In this document: positions 53,522 through 61,661 of the stretch, in pieces
Layout of the letters: every line of letters starts with the position of its first letter
How positions within the stretch are numbered: position 1 is the stretch's first letter
NCBI GenBank assembly: GCA_015709495.1
Contig: CP054189.1
Span: 1 to 64,000 of the forward strand
DNA: 64,000 nucleotides
Reading direction: 5' to 3'
DNA from: Chthonomonadaceae bacterium
GTDB lineage: Bacteria > Armatimonadota > Fimbriimonadia > Fimbriimonadales > Fimbriimonadaceae
Translations under genes and position numbers: made by a program
The notes under the pieces: model-generated
What the model saw: only the letters and a program-made list of their open reading frames with translations
Databases searched by the model: none
What the model was told of the DNA's origin: nothing

Positions 53522-54370
53522 TCAAGCGCCACGGGGCGGCGAACGCTTCTTCTTGTACTCCTCGATCAGTTCGATCGCGGCGGTATAGCGCTTCTGCCGG
53601 ACCATCTGCTCGACCGTCCGGTTATGAACGTCTTCGAGGTCGAGCCTTGCGCCCCGGTCGAGAAGGATGCGGGCGGTCTGGAGATCATGGGAGTCTTCTT
53701 TGAGCAGCGCGCAATGCAAGGGGGTGTATCCGTCGTCAAAGGTCCGCTCGTTGAGGTCCGCCCCGGCGTCGAGCAGGAATTTCACGCACTGAGGAAAGGC
53801 GTAGTACGCCGCGATGTGAAGTGCCTTGCTGCCGTTTTCCTTGACGGGGAGATGCACGTCCGCCCCGGCCTCGATCAGTTCCTTGACCATGAGGGGGCGC
53901 TCGGGAACTCTAGATTCCGAAGGAACGTCCCTGGACTTCACATGAGCGTGTTTTTGGTATCGACCCAAGGCAGCGTACAGGGGGCGTTGCTCTACCAGCA
54001 TTTCGTTGGGATCGCTTCCGGCTTTGAGACATGCGCGGAAAACGCCTAACGAACCAGCGAAAGCAGCCGTGTGGAGAACGCCGTTCAAGCCATAGTACAT
54101 TGATGCCCCATGCTGGATCAACAAGGTGGCAATGGCCTCATCGGTGGCAGGTCTATTTCTCCCATAGATGAGAGCTGAGAATGCAGTATCGTAAGGGTAT
54201 CGACCGTCTGTGGGCCTGATGTCAGGGTGTACTCCACGCTCAAGCAGTACCCGAACAGAAGCGATGTCCCCTTTCCTTACCGACTCGATCAAAGCCTCGT
54301 AATCGCCGTTGGGGTCTTGCGGCAACGGCGTCGCATTGACCGCTACGACGAGCAATAGGAATCCGATCAT
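53522..54370 (-). CDS. Secreted ankyrin-repeat protein
   Basis: 282 residues with a signal peptide (MIGFLLLVVAVNATPLPQ). Ankyrin units are seen as YEALIESVRKGDIASVRVLLERGVHP, NGVLHTAAFAGSLGVF, SKALHIAAYYAFPQCVKFLL and TPLHCALLKED, about six repeats in all with one irregular spacer (residues about 140-165). Likely a protein-binding periplasmic or surface protein. Its ATG overlaps the stop of the small gene upstream (ATGA). Confidence 0.85.
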   Translation of the reverse strand: MIGFLLLVVAVNATPLPQDPNGDYEALIESVRKGDIASVRVLLERGVHPDIRPTDGRYPYDTAFSALIYGRNRPATDEAIATLLIQHGASMYYGLNGVLHTAAFAGSLGVFRACLKAGSDPNEMLVEQRPLYAALGRYQKHAHVKSRDVPSESRVPERPLMVKELIEAGADVHLPVKENGSKALHIAAYYAFPQCVKFLLDAGADLNERTFDDGYTPLHCALLKEDSHDLQTARILLDRGARLDLEDVHNRTVEQMVRQKRYTAAIELIEEYKKKRSPPRGA

Positions 54371-54585
54371 AGTCCTAACTCCAAGTGAATCGAAACCGGA
54401 AGCATGGCCGCTCCCCCATTAGCGATGCGGATGAGCATGATCTTCTGCTCTCCAGGGTTTAAGGTCGTGCCGACGCCGTTCGACGGGCTGATCGCGTTAT
54501 TCTGGTCGAGGTCTTGGCCATTCAGCGGAAGCCGAACGATCCCTTTGCTGGCGGAAAGCCCAGAAGACCCAGACTGAGAGCTCAT
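54367..54585 (-). CDS. Small hypothetical protein coupled to the ankyrin gene
   Basis: 72 residues from ATG 54585 (MSSQSGSSGLSASKG). The frame stays open to 54726, but the extra part is Arg/Cys-rich and looks non-coding. The C-terminal half (NPGEQKIMLIRIANGG, LPVSIHLELGL) has beta-strand character. No signal peptide, no family recognised. ATGA overlap with the ankyrin gene is the best evidence that it is translated. It may be the stub of a larger gene. Confidence 0.45.
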   Translation of the reverse strand: MSSQSGSSGLSASKGIVRLPLNGQDLDQNNAISPSNGVGTTLNPGEQKIMLIRIANGGAAMLPVSIHLELGL

Positions 54586-54722
54586 TGGACAGTGATACCC
54601 GGTCTGGCCGCTGGGTCGAGCGCCGAATGGCCGGCAACCGCCGTCCCTGCCGCTTCGACCCCTCCGGCATGTACGACAAGTCCCTCGTAGCGCCCGATGC
54701 AGAGGAGGAGAGAGGAGCGCGT

Positions 54723-55055
54723 TCAAATATCCAGCGACTCGCCCATCAACTCAAGAAACCGCTTCACGTTGTCGCGTCCATAAATCGGTTGGACGATTCG
54801 GCGAGCCTTTACGTAGGGGCGGCCGAACGAAAGCCCAGCTTCGACAAGCAGTCCCTGAATGTCAAAGAGCTCGTCCAGTGAGGCTGCGACCAACCGAACT
54901 TCATAGCCTTTCTTGTACTTTTGCCCTTCCGCATTGCGCCTTGCGGAGTCAGCGATTCGGACGCAACCGTTAGCAGCGAAGTAGGATTCCAGGCCCTCAA
55001 TGACGTTGCGGCCTGGAGTCACGGTAAGAATGCCAGTTAGCTTTGGGTTGCCCAA
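54723..55055 (-). CDS. Hypothetical protein with weak LAGLIDADG-like pattern
   Basis: 110 residues from TTG 55055. The arrangement GLESYFAANGCVRI, then a basic stretch, YEVRLVAASLDELFDIQGLLVEAGL, and finally RDNVKRFLELMG loosely follows one LAGLIDADG half: acidic helix end, beta strands, D-E-L helix, final F..L(I/M)G. The catalytic acidic residue of a true LAGLIDADG helix is not clear. AGGGCGAG lies about 7 nt before the start. The assignment is tentative; it may be an unrelated alpha/beta protein. Confidence 0.5.
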   Translation of the reverse strand: MGNPKLTGILTVTPGRNVIEGLESYFAANGCVRIADSARRNAEGQKYKKGYEVRLVAASLDELFDIQGLLVEAGLSFGRPYVKARRIVQPIYGRDNVKRFLELMGESLDI

Positions 55056-55197
55056 TGTATTCTCGCCCTTGGCACATTATGGTCTGGCTGCGAACCTCTT
55101 TCAACTCACAACCCCTCGTGTCCCTGGATTGACGGACAGGAAGGCTCGACCCCATCCGCGCAGAAAGACAGCACACCGTTCAGGTTCTCCCCGATTC

Positions 55198-55206
55198 TGG
55201 TATCCT
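55198..55206 (+). promoter_or_regulatory. Extended -10 promoter (TGGTATCCT) of the rpsF operon
   Basis: TGn followed by TATCCT. A leader of about 65 nt follows before rpsF. No -35 needed for an extended -10. Confidence 0.45.
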
Positions 55207-55212
55207 CTCGTT

Positions 55213-55255
55213 CGGCCTAAAAACGGCCGCCCTGCCAGGCTCATTCGAACCTGGC
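55213..55255 (+). promoter_or_regulatory. Hairpin leader before rpsF
   Basis: Two stems lie in the rpsF leader: CGGCC/GGCCG around TAAAAAC (about 55213-55229) and GCCAGG/CCTGGC at 55234-55239/55250-55255 with a 10-nt loop. The position fits the known S6-S18 autoregulatory leader, though I cannot confirm its consensus. Confidence 0.35.
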
Positions 55256-55279
55256 CGACCAAGACCACAGGGAAAATAC

Positions 55280-55573
55280 ATGAATCAACGACAATACGAG
55301 GCGATGTTCATTGCCAAGCCCGAACTCTCCGACGCCGACGTCAACAAGCTCGGAGACAAGTTCAAATCCATCATTGAAGGAAAGGGCGGCACGATTACCG
55401 AAGGAAAGATCTGGGACAAACGAAGGCTGGCCTACGAAATCCAGGGGTACCGCGAGGGAACGTACTACCTGTTGCAGTTCGAGTGCGGCCCGGACGTCCC
55501 TCATGAGGTCAACCGCCTTATGTCCATCAACGACGACGTCATTCGGCACAGGCTCTTTCAAGTCGGCGAATGA
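55280..55573 (+). CDS. rpsF: 30S ribosomal protein S6
   Basis: 97 residues. YEAMFIAKPELSDADVNKLG start, KRRLAYEIQGYREGTYYLLQF centre (KRLAY.I....G.Y....F) and NDDVIRHRLFQV end are diagnostic of S6. It binds 16S rRNA with S18. ssb follows 24 bp downstream, but rpsR, which often comes next, is absent. Confidence 0.96.
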   Translation: MNQRQYEAMFIAKPELSDADVNKLGDKFKSIIEGKGGTITEGKIWDKRRLAYEIQGYREGTYYLLQFECGPDVPHEVNRLMSINDDVIRHRLFQVGE

Positions 55574-55597
55574 GCGTCCCAGCATCGAGGTGATTCA

Positions 55598-56008
55598 TTG
55601 ACGAACCGAGTAGTTTTGGTAGGTAGGCTCACGCACGATCCGCAATTGCGGCAAACGACCACGGGCAAGAACGTCTGTGACTTTCAAATCGCCGTCACCA
55701 AGAGATTCAAACCCCAGGACGGGTCGCCCGATGCGGACTTCTTTCGAGTCATCGCCTGGGGGAGCACGGCCGACTACGTGTCGAACTACCTCGCCAAGGG
55801 TAGGCTCGTCGCCGTAGACGGCAGACTTCAATCGCGCAAGTACGTGGCCAGCGACGGATCGAATCGTGAGGTTGTCGAGGTGGTCGCCGAGAACATCCAA
55901 GGGCTCGATCGGCCAAGAGACGACGCAGGGGCCGACGCTCCGCATCGCGACGATCCGACGCCGCCTGATGCGCCCGAGTCCGAATACGACCCGTTCGCCG
56001 ATGAGTGA
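55598..56008 (+). CDS. ssb: Single-stranded DNA-binding protein
   Basis: 136 residues. OB fold with NRVVLVGRLTHDPQLRQTTTGK and FFRVIAWGSTADYVSNYLAKGRLVAVDGRLQSR; acidic tail ending YDPFADE, a variant of the usual DDDIPF tip that recruits repair and replication partners. TTG start with GAGGTG about 7 nt upstream. The last 8 bp overlap the next gene. Confidence 0.95.
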   Translation: MTNRVVLVGRLTHDPQLRQTTTGKNVCDFQIAVTKRFKPQDGSPDADFFRVIAWGSTADYVSNYLAKGRLVAVDGRLQSRKYVASDGSNREVVEVVAENIQGLDRPRDDAGADAPHRDDPTPPDAPESEYDPFADE

Positions 56009-57089
56009 ATCGAACCGAGAGCAGGTCAGCCCGCTGGACGATCCCCAGTTCGTCATGGCGCGTGACCCGAGCGGAATGTACGATCTCACGCTCGGCTTCC
56101 CTGCCCAATGCCGGAAGGCGCTCGCCCTTGCGAGGGAGGTCGAACTCGCACCTCTTTCCAAGCGCCCCAGAAACGTGGTGATCGCGGGCCTCGGCGGTTC
56201 GGCGGCCGGCGGCGACTTTGCGCGAGCCCTTGCGGATGCGCTCGGGAACACGCCCGTCGCGGTTTCACGGGAGTATTCGGTTCCGAACTGGGTCGATGAG
56301 GAAAGCCTCGTCCTTGCTTGCAGCTACTCGGGCAACACCGAAGAGACGCTGGCGGCATTTCAGGACGCGCGTGCGAAGGGCGCCCGACTCGCTTGCGTGA
56401 CGAGCGGCGGCAAGCTCAGAGAGTTCGCCGAAGACGCTCACCTCCCCCTGTTCGCGATTCCTCCAGGACAGCCCCCTCGTACGGCGATGGGATACATGCT
56501 GATCCCCGTGCTGTGGGCCCTCGAATCCTGGGGGTTGCTTCCGGCATTGGATTACGAGGCTGCGTTCTTGGGACTCGAAAGCGATGCGCTACGTTGGGCC
56601 GTCGAGTCGCCCGAGGCGGGCAACGAAGCTAAACGCATCGCCCAGACTCTCTTGGGCTCAGTGGGGCTCATCTACGGCCTGGGCGCGTGGCAGGGCGTCG
56701 TAGCTTCCAGGTGGTGCGCGCAGATCGAAGAAAACGCCAAGAACCTAGCCTTTTCAGCTACGTTCCCTGAACTCAATCACAACCAAGTCTTGGGGTGGGT
56801 CCGGGTGGGCGATCAGCGGGTTGCGCGTTGGGTCGTTGTGCTCCTCGAAGACGGGGACGAGTCGGCCAAGATGAAGGCTCGCGCGAGGGTAACCCTTGAA
56901 CTCATTCAAGACCGTGCGACGATCCTCCGCACACGCGCCTCAGGTGGAGCCCTTCTTGAAAAGATGCTCCGAATCTCATTTCTTGGCGACTTCGTGTCGC
57001 TCTACTTGGCGGCGCTGAATGGCGTCGATCCTGAGAACATCGACTGGATCAACGTCCTCAAATCCGAACTCGCTAAGGTCCCCCAATAG
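56001..57089 (+). CDS. Bifunctional phosphoglucose/phosphomannose isomerase
   Basis: 362 residues. SIS domains: NVVIAGLGGSAAGGDFARAL and SLVLACSYSGNTEETLAAFQDA (first sugar-phosphate binding), and ENAKNLAFSATFPELNHNQVLGW with the conserved E-N-H of this family in the second. It interconverts F6P with G6P and M6P. The ATG lies 5 bp before the ssb stop, so it is co-translated with rpsF-ssb. It ends at a long GC hairpin. Confidence 0.9.
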   Translation: MSESNREQVSPLDDPQFVMARDPSGMYDLTLGFPAQCRKALALAREVELAPLSKRPRNVVIAGLGGSAAGGDFARALADALGNTPVAVSREYSVPNWVDEESLVLACSYSGNTEETLAAFQDARAKGARLACVTSGGKLREFAEDAHLPLFAIPPGQPPRTAMGYMLIPVLWALESWGLLPALDYEAAFLGLESDALRWAVESPEAGNEAKRIAQTLLGSVGLIYGLGAWQGVVASRWCAQIEENAKNLAFSATFPELNHNQVLGWVRVGDQRVARWVVVLLEDGDESAKMKARARVTLELIQDRATILRTRASGGALLEKMLRISFLGDFVSLYLAALNGVDPENIDWINVLKSELAKVPQ

Positions 57090-57096
57090 AGCGAAT

Positions 57097-57123
57097 CCGC
57101 CGCCCCTTAGGAAGAGGCGGCGG
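57097..57123. terminator. GC-rich hairpin between convergent genes
   Basis: Stem CCGCCGCC/GGCGGCGG (57097-57104/57116-57123) with a 11-nt loop, in the gap between the isomerase and flagellin ends. No U-run on either strand, so if it terminates it does so weakly or with Rho. Confidence 0.45.
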
Positions 57124-57147
57124 TCGACGAGGCTCGTCTTGCGGGAA

Positions 57148-58599
57148 CTAGCCTCGGAGGAGCGATAGCACGGACTGCGGCGCGGCGTTGGCTTGCGCCA
57201 AGACGGCCAGTCCTGACTGTTGCAGGATCTGCAACTTCGTGAATTGGGTCATTTCAGAGGCGACGTCGGTGTCCCGAATCGTCGATTCCGTCGCAGCGAG
57301 GTTCTCTCGCGCCACCCCGAGTGACCGGATTGTCGATTCGAGGTTGTTGCGTTGGAACGAGCCCAGATTGCCCCGAGCTTGCGAGATCTCGTCGATCGCG
57401 GCGTCGATGACGCGTAGCGCGTCGTTCGAACCGTTCGTGGTGGTGATGTCGAGGTTGCTCAAGTTGAGCCCCGCAACGACGTTCTTTCCGAGTTCCGTTG
57501 CCGCGAAGTTGTTGAGGGAGAGCGCGGCGGTCTGGTTGACGTTCGCGCCCGTCTGGAACTGAGTCGTCCCGACAGTGAGGTTTCCTGCGGTGAACGCGGC
57601 AGAAGCGGCGTTCCCTGCCTCGGTGAGGACCACCCGGTTGCCCGCAACGTCCGTAAGAACGAGGCCGGACTGCTGCATCCGTCCACCGGTAAACGTCACG
57701 GTCGTTAGCCCACCCGAAGTCGAGCCGTTGCTGTCGATGATGACGTTCGCAATGGCGTCGGTACCGGTGGCGTTGGTGGTGCCCGCAGCGTTGACGACTC
57801 CATTGGCATCCGAAAGTGAGAAGTTTCCGATCGAACCGTACTCGTTCGCCTTCAAGACGATTCCAGAGCCCGCAGACCAGATTGCGGTCACGCCAGTAGC
57901 GTCCGACGACGAATTGATCATATTGATCACGTCTTGCGCGGTGTTCGTCGATGCGGTCGTGAATGTTCGGCCGTTGATGGTGAACGTGCCCGCCGATACG
58001 GTGCTGGTCGCGAACGTGAACGTTACGGATCCCGTTACGACGGCGCGGGTTGCGGCGGTCGAGACGGACACGGTTACGAGCGAATCCGTCGTAATCGCGG
58101 CGCTGTTGAACGTCCCGCCGAAGTAGAGGCCATTGACGTTCGTACTGCTGAGCAGCGCGGCGCTTACGCCAGAACTGCCGTCCAGCAACCGCTTCGTGCC
58201 GAACTGCGTCTGCTCTGAAATCCGGCTGACGGAGTTGATGATCGACGTGAGCTGGTTCTGGTTCGCCTGAATCTGCTGCGAGGTCTGCGTCCCCGAGTTC
58301 GCCGAAGCCAGCGCGAGGGTTCTCGCGTCCCTGAGGAGCCTGTTGACCTCGTCGAGGGCCGCTTCGGCGGTCTTTACTAGGTTAACGGCGTCTTGGTTGT
58401 TGCGAATGGCCTGATCGATGCCCGAAATCTGGGCCCGAAAGTTTTCGGAGATGATCAGGCCGGCCGGGTCGTCGGCCGCAGAGTTGATTCTGAGGCCGGT
58501 AGAAAGCCGGGAAATCGACTTCCCGAATGCCATGTTCGTTTCGCCCACATTGCGAAGGGCGTTCATGGCGGTAACGTTAGTGTTCACTCTGAACGACAT
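57148..58599 (-). CDS. Flagellin
   Basis: 483 residues. N-terminal D0/D1: MSFRVNTNVTAMNALRNVGE, SRLSTGLRINSAADDPAGL, RNNQDAVNLVKTAEAALDEV. C-terminal D1/D0: DTDVASEMTQFTKLQILQQS and NAAPQSVLSLLRG end. Between about 150 and 390 lies a Thr/Ser/Ala-rich variable domain, partly hook-IN-like (TFTINGRTFT). It forms the flagellar filament and is exported by the flagellar type III system. GGAGGA is 7 nt before the ATG, after a long leader. No other flagellar gene is in the window. Confidence 0.96.
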   Translation of the reverse strand: MSFRVNTNVTAMNALRNVGETNMAFGKSISRLSTGLRINSAADDPAGLIISENFRAQISGIDQAIRNNQDAVNLVKTAEAALDEVNRLLRDARTLALASANSGTQTSQQIQANQNQLTSIINSVSRISEQTQFGTKRLLDGSSGVSAALLSSTNVNGLYFGGTFNSAAITTDSLVTVSVSTAATRAVVTGSVTFTFATSTVSAGTFTINGRTFTTASTNTAQDVINMINSSSDATGVTAIWSAGSGIVLKANEYGSIGNFSLSDANGVVNAAGTTNATGTDAIANVIIDSNGSTSGGLTTVTFTGGRMQQSGLVLTDVAGNRVVLTEAGNAASAAFTAGNLTVGTTQFQTGANVNQTAALSLNNFAATELGKNVVAGLNLSNLDITTTNGSNDALRVIDAAIDEISQARGNLGSFQRNNLESTIRSLGVARENLAATESTIRDTDVASEMTQFTKLQILQQSGLAVLAQANAAPQSVLSLLRG

Positions 58600-58650
58600 G
58601 CTATTTTCCTCCGTGAGGCGCTATGAACCGGGCGTCCGCTGGGCGGTTCG

Positions 58651-58682
58651 GCCCTTCAAGCTCTCATCTGGAGGGGCTTTTT
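58651..58682 (+). terminator. Terminator-like hairpin in the flagellin leader, pointing toward the + strand
   Basis: Stem GCCCTTC/GAGGGGC (one G-U pair) with a 13-nt loop and then TTTTT on the plus strand. It could stop transcripts running antisense to flagellin; on the minus strand the same bases form a stem in the flagellin 5' leader. Confidence 0.5.
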
Positions 58683-58700
58683 CCAGGTATCCCTACCAGG

Positions 58701-58723
58701 AACCCAGGTAAAAATACTGGGTT
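58701..58723. repeat. Inverted repeat in the flagellin upstream region
   Basis: AACCCAG (58701-58707) and CTGGGTT (58717-58723) are perfect arms around GTAAAAATA. CCAGGTA copies occur beside it. Possible protein-binding site or leader hairpin. Confidence 0.5.
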
Positions 58724-58770
58724 TCAGGTGTTTCTGCTAGCTAGTACGAATACTTGACGACGGAGTCAAT

Positions 58771-59202
58771 TTAGGTCTCCACCGTTGGGAAAGCGTCGGG
58801 GTCTCGCTCAAGGAGTTCGCGCAACGAATCGGGGATCGTCTGCGCCTTGCGGTCGCCGCCCATCAGGACGTGCCAGGTGTGGCCTTCCGTCGTCTTTTCG
58901 TTCGACGTCTCGTTCCAAATCTCGTATTCGAACCGGATCGCTGCTCGTCGCACTTCGCTCATTCGCACGTCGATTCGAATCCAGTCGTCGTAATGAATCT
59001 CCCCTTTGTAGCGGAGATGAACTTCCACGACGGGCCAGAACAACCCCTGTTCCTCGAGGTCCTTATAAGTGAACCCCCGATCCCGGCACCAGGCCCCCCG
59101 CGCTTGTTCGAGCCAGTACAGGTAGTTCGCGTAATACGCATGGCCCATGCGGTCGGTTTCTCCATACCGCACGCGAATCCGTTCTGAAGTCACTTGGCGC
59201 AC
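58771..59202 (-). CDS. Acyl-CoA thioesterase, YbgC/4-hydroxybenzoyl-CoA thioesterase family (hotdog fold)
   Basis: 143 residues. RVRYGETDRMGHAYYANYLYWLEQAR matches the YbgC/FadM signature (V...DTD..GHV.......F.E.AR) with the catalytic Asp position as E/TD. It hydrolyses acyl-CoA in the cytoplasm; in Gram-negatives it often goes with Tol-Pal. GTG start, 29 bp after the PfkB stop. TATCAC lies 6 nt upstream of the start, close to but not matching the TANNNT form. Confidence 0.88.
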   Translation of the reverse strand: MRQVTSERIRVRYGETDRMGHAYYANYLYWLEQARGAWCRDRGFTYKDLEEQGLFWPVVEVHLRYKGEIHYDDWIRIDVRMSEVRRAAIRFEYEIWNETSNEKTTEGHTWHVLMGGDRKAQTIPDSLRELLERDPDAFPTVET

Positions 59203-59231
59203 CGGTCCGTGATACCCCGAAAGCCTCCTGT

Positions 59232-60149
59232 TCAGGGCGCGCCTTCGAGAAACTGCCGTGTAACCTCGGCCTGGGCTTCCATCAACCGCTCGACCTCATC
59301 GACCGAGGGCACAGACTGCGTCGCGCCTTCGCTCCGGCACTGAAGGCACCCCGCTGCCGAGGCGAACGCCAGGCACTTGCCAAGAGGCCACGACTGATCG
59401 AGCCCATGGAGCATTCCGGCTCGGAACGCATCGCCTGCGCCCGTCGAATCGACCACCGGCCCGCATCGATACACGTCGAAGTCCCGCTCCTCGCCGCCTG
59501 GGAAAAGAACGTGAACCTTGCGATCTCCGTCGGTCACGATCGCGAGCTTCCCCTTGCCCTCAAACCTCTCTCGCAAGAACGCCCGGTTCGCCTCGTCGTC
59601 GCCCCGCCGACCGCACCAGTCAGTGCTCGATTGCCAAACGTCGAAGGGGGAATCGAAGTCCTGGGGCTGAATGAAGTCCATCAGGTACACGTTCATTCCC
59701 TCGGCCGCTGCCGCCCTCGCAGCTTGGCGCGCGACCTGGCCCAGGTTCGGATCGGCGGTAAACCAGCCCCCCATTCTTAGGGGAACGGCCCCATGCTCCT
59801 CGGAAGCTGCCAGCCGCGAGAATCCCTTGCCGATCATCGTTCGCTCGCCGTCAGGCGTGACGTAGATGTCGCACTCAGGCGGGGCGCCCGCGCCCATGGG
59901 GACGCCGTCCGCGGAAAGTTCGGCAGCGAGAACGGAGTTCCTTAGGAAAGCCGCCTCCGGTCCCGCGCCGATCGAGTTGCCCGCGAGCACGACGTCCGCT
60001 CGCCAGCGGGCCAGCATGACAGCAGTATTCGCGGCCTCGCCCCCCAAGTAGCTCGTTTCCGACTCGATTTCCACGTACCCCCCCATTTGGGGAAGCTCTG
60101 GGACTCGGCGAACCTTGTCCAGGCACACGGTTCCGAAAACGACAATCAC
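59232..60149 (-). CDS. PfkB-family carbohydrate kinase
   Basis: 305 residues, ribokinase fold. YLGGEAANTAVMLARW is the substrate-side GG motif and VVDSTGAGDAFRAGML the C-terminal signature with the catalytic Asp in GAGD. Donor is ATP; sugar or nucleoside acceptor cannot be told. GTG start with TACGTT ending 6 nt upstream. It is divergent from the small membrane-protein gene at 60191. Confidence 0.88.
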   Translation of the reverse strand: MIVVFGTVCLDKVRRVPELPQMGGYVEIESETSYLGGEAANTAVMLARWRADVVLAGNSIGAGPEAAFLRNSVLAAELSADGVPMGAGAPPECDIYVTPDGERTMIGKGFSRLAASEEHGAVPLRMGGWFTADPNLGQVARQAARAAAAEGMNVYLMDFIQPQDFDSPFDVWQSSTDWCGRRGDDEANRAFLRERFEGKGKLAIVTDGDRKVHVLFPGGEERDFDVYRCGPVVDSTGAGDAFRAGMLHGLDQSWPLGKCLAFASAAGCLQCRSEGATQSVPSVDEVERLMEAQAEVTRQFLEGAP

Positions 60150-60155
60150 TTGGGC

Positions 60156-60161
60156 AACGTA
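60156..60161 (-). promoter_or_regulatory. Putative -10 element (TACGTT) of the PfkB gene
   Basis: On the minus strand TACGTT ends 6 nt before GTG 60149. It lies 17 bp from the divergent -10 element at 60179. Confidence 0.45.
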
Positions 60162-60178
60162 CCTGAATTGAAGGGAGG

Positions 60179-60184
60179 TACATT
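60179..60184 (+). promoter_or_regulatory. Putative -10 element (TACATT) of the 60191 gene
   Basis: TACATT ends 6 nt before ATG 60191. A GGGAGG at 60173-60178 lies upstream of the predicted transcript start and would not serve as a ribosome site in a leaderless mRNA. Confidence 0.4.
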
Positions 60185-60190
60185 CAACGA

Positions 60191-60565
60191 ATGTTTTGGG
60201 CGCAGGGCCTGATGTCGCTTGCGATCTGGCTTGGGTTCGGGTGGGCTCTCGCGCGACATCTCGCAGCCAGGAGGCAATCGATTGCTCGGATTCCGCGTGC
60301 GCTCCGGGCTACAGGTGGACCGCTGCTGCTGGTAGTCAGTGTGGCGATCCTCGTGCCGGGGCTCTCAGCCGTTCACAGCGCGGGAGGGATCGGCCCCGCT
60401 GCGATGACGCCGATGGGCTGGTTGGCCGTGACGCTGATCGGCCTCGCTACCGTGCTGACCCAAGGGGTCGCCGCATCGTGGATCGCCAGCCATGCGATGC
60501 AGGGTGTAACGGCCCGGCCCTCCCCTGCGTCCATCAACCAGGAGCAAGAAGGACCTACGAAATGA
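60191..60565 (+). CDS. Small membrane protein
   Basis: 124 residues with three hydrophobic segments (about 6-23, 44-62 and 75-98) and a Gln/Glu-rich polar tail. No family recognised. Two start signals compete: GGGAGG 12 nt before the ATG and TACATT 6 nt before it. It overlaps the next gene by ATGA. Confidence 0.65.
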   Translation: MFWAQGLMSLAIWLGFGWALARHLAARRQSIARIPRALRATGGPLLLVVSVAILVPGLSAVHSAGGIGPAAMTPMGWLAVTLIGLATVLTQGVAASWIASHAMQGVTARPSPASINQEQEGPTK

Positions 60566-61161
60566 CAAGGCTTGGACATCTGTTGACTCTATTCGCCGCC
60601 CTCGGGCTTTTGGCCGCTACCCTCAGCGCTCAACCCGACCCCAACGCAGCCAAGAGCACCGAGATCGAGTTGAAGGCTCGCAAACTCGATCTGCTCAACC
60701 ACCTCTTGCCCCTCCTCCTCAAGAAGGACCAGATCAACGCGATCCTCTCGGGGATCGAACAGTGCCGCGCCAAGGAAAAGGAAATCGAGACGCGGGAGGC
60801 CAATGAAATGCGCGCGTTCGAGACCCGCATCGATCAGGCCATCGAAGCCGGAATCGACAAGGGAGCGATCCCGCCGGTCGAATTGCTCAAAGAACTCAAC
60901 ACCCTCTTCCGAGGGTTTGCGATGCGTCGAGTGGCGGTTCGGGCGGAAAACGCAGAGAAACTGGTGGAGGTTCTGAAGTCCAAGCTCGACAGCGGGCAGC
61001 AGGCGGCGGCATCGAATTCGGTCGACGTCAAGACCTGGGACAGCCGGTTGGACCCTGAAAAAATGGAACTCGATGAGAAGCTGACCGTGTTCGTTCAGGC
61101 CATCCTTCTCGACCGAGCAACCTACGACGTGCTGATCAAGATGGCCGCCAAGGCCGGCTAA
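60562..61161 (+). CDS. Secreted helical protein, Spy-like
   Basis: 199 residues. Signal peptide ([24 protein letters not shown]), then almost entirely amphipathic helix with [26 protein letters not shown] and [20 protein letters not shown]. The pattern resembles Spy/CpxP-type periplasmic helical chaperones, though their LTxxQ motif is absent. Translationally coupled to the membrane protein upstream. Its stop overlaps the convergent purE stop by four bases. Confidence 0.7.
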   Translation: MTRLGHLLTLFAALGLLAATLSAQPDPNAAKSTEIELKARKLDLLNHLLPLLLKKDQINAILSGIEQCRAKEKEIETREANEMRAFETRIDQAIEAGIDKGAIPPVELLKELNTLFRGFAMRRVAVRAENAEKLVEVLKSKLDSGQQAAASNSVDVKTWDSRLDPEKMELDEKLTVFVQAILLDRATYDVLIKMAAKAG

Positions 61162-61661
61162 GAGCCCTTCGCTATCTCGGCGTTCATCTGACGGACAAGC
61201 TCGCTCTGTCCAAGCCGAAACTGGTCTAGGGCAGCGGCGACTTTGTCGTCCTGCACGCCGAGGATTCGCGCAGCAAGAAGCCCCGCGTTGCGGCCGTTGC
61301 CGATTCCGACCGTCGCGACCGGAACCCCGGCAGGCATTTGCACGATCGAATAGAGGGAATCCTCGCCGCCCAGCGCCTTTGTCGGAACGGGCACGCCTAT
61401 CACCGGAAGAGTGGTCAAAGACGCCACCATTCCGGGCAGGTGGGCCGCTCCTCCCGCTCCCGCGATGATGACCTCGAGCCCTCGTTCTCTGGCGGTTCGC
61501 GCATACTCGAACATCGCTTCGGGCGTGCGGTGAGCGCTGACGACTTTGAGTTCGAACGGGATTCCGATCTCCTCCAGCGCGTTTGCGGCTTCTTGCAGCA
61601 CGGCGAGGTCCGACTTGCTGCCCATGATCACACCGACGCGGGGGTTCATAACCTCCATCAT
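61158..61661 (-). CDS. purE: N5-carboxyaminoimidazole ribonucleotide mutase PurE
   Basis: 167 residues. [19 protein letters not shown] is the class I PurE signature; [15 protein letters not shown] and [25 protein letters not shown] give the catalytic His loop and the substrate region. It moves the carboxyl group in purine synthesis. ATG 61661 overlaps the waaA stop (ATGA); an internal ATG at 61649 (MNPRVG) is also possible. Confidence 0.96.
   Translation of the reverse strand: MMEVMNPRVGVIMGSKSDLAVLQEAANALEEIGIPFELKVVSAHRTPEAMFEYARTARERGLEVIIAGAGGAAHLPGMVASLTTLPVIGVPVPTKALGGEDSLYSIVQMPAGVPVATVGIGNGRNAGLLAARILGVQDDKVAAALDQFRLGQSELVRQMNAEIAKGS

Noticed and set aside
55234-55255. tRNA T-arm-like string (GGTTCGAAT on the minus strand)
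   Set aside because: The loop is 10 nt rather than 7 and there are no acceptor, D or anticodon arms; it is better read as a leader hairpin of rpsF.
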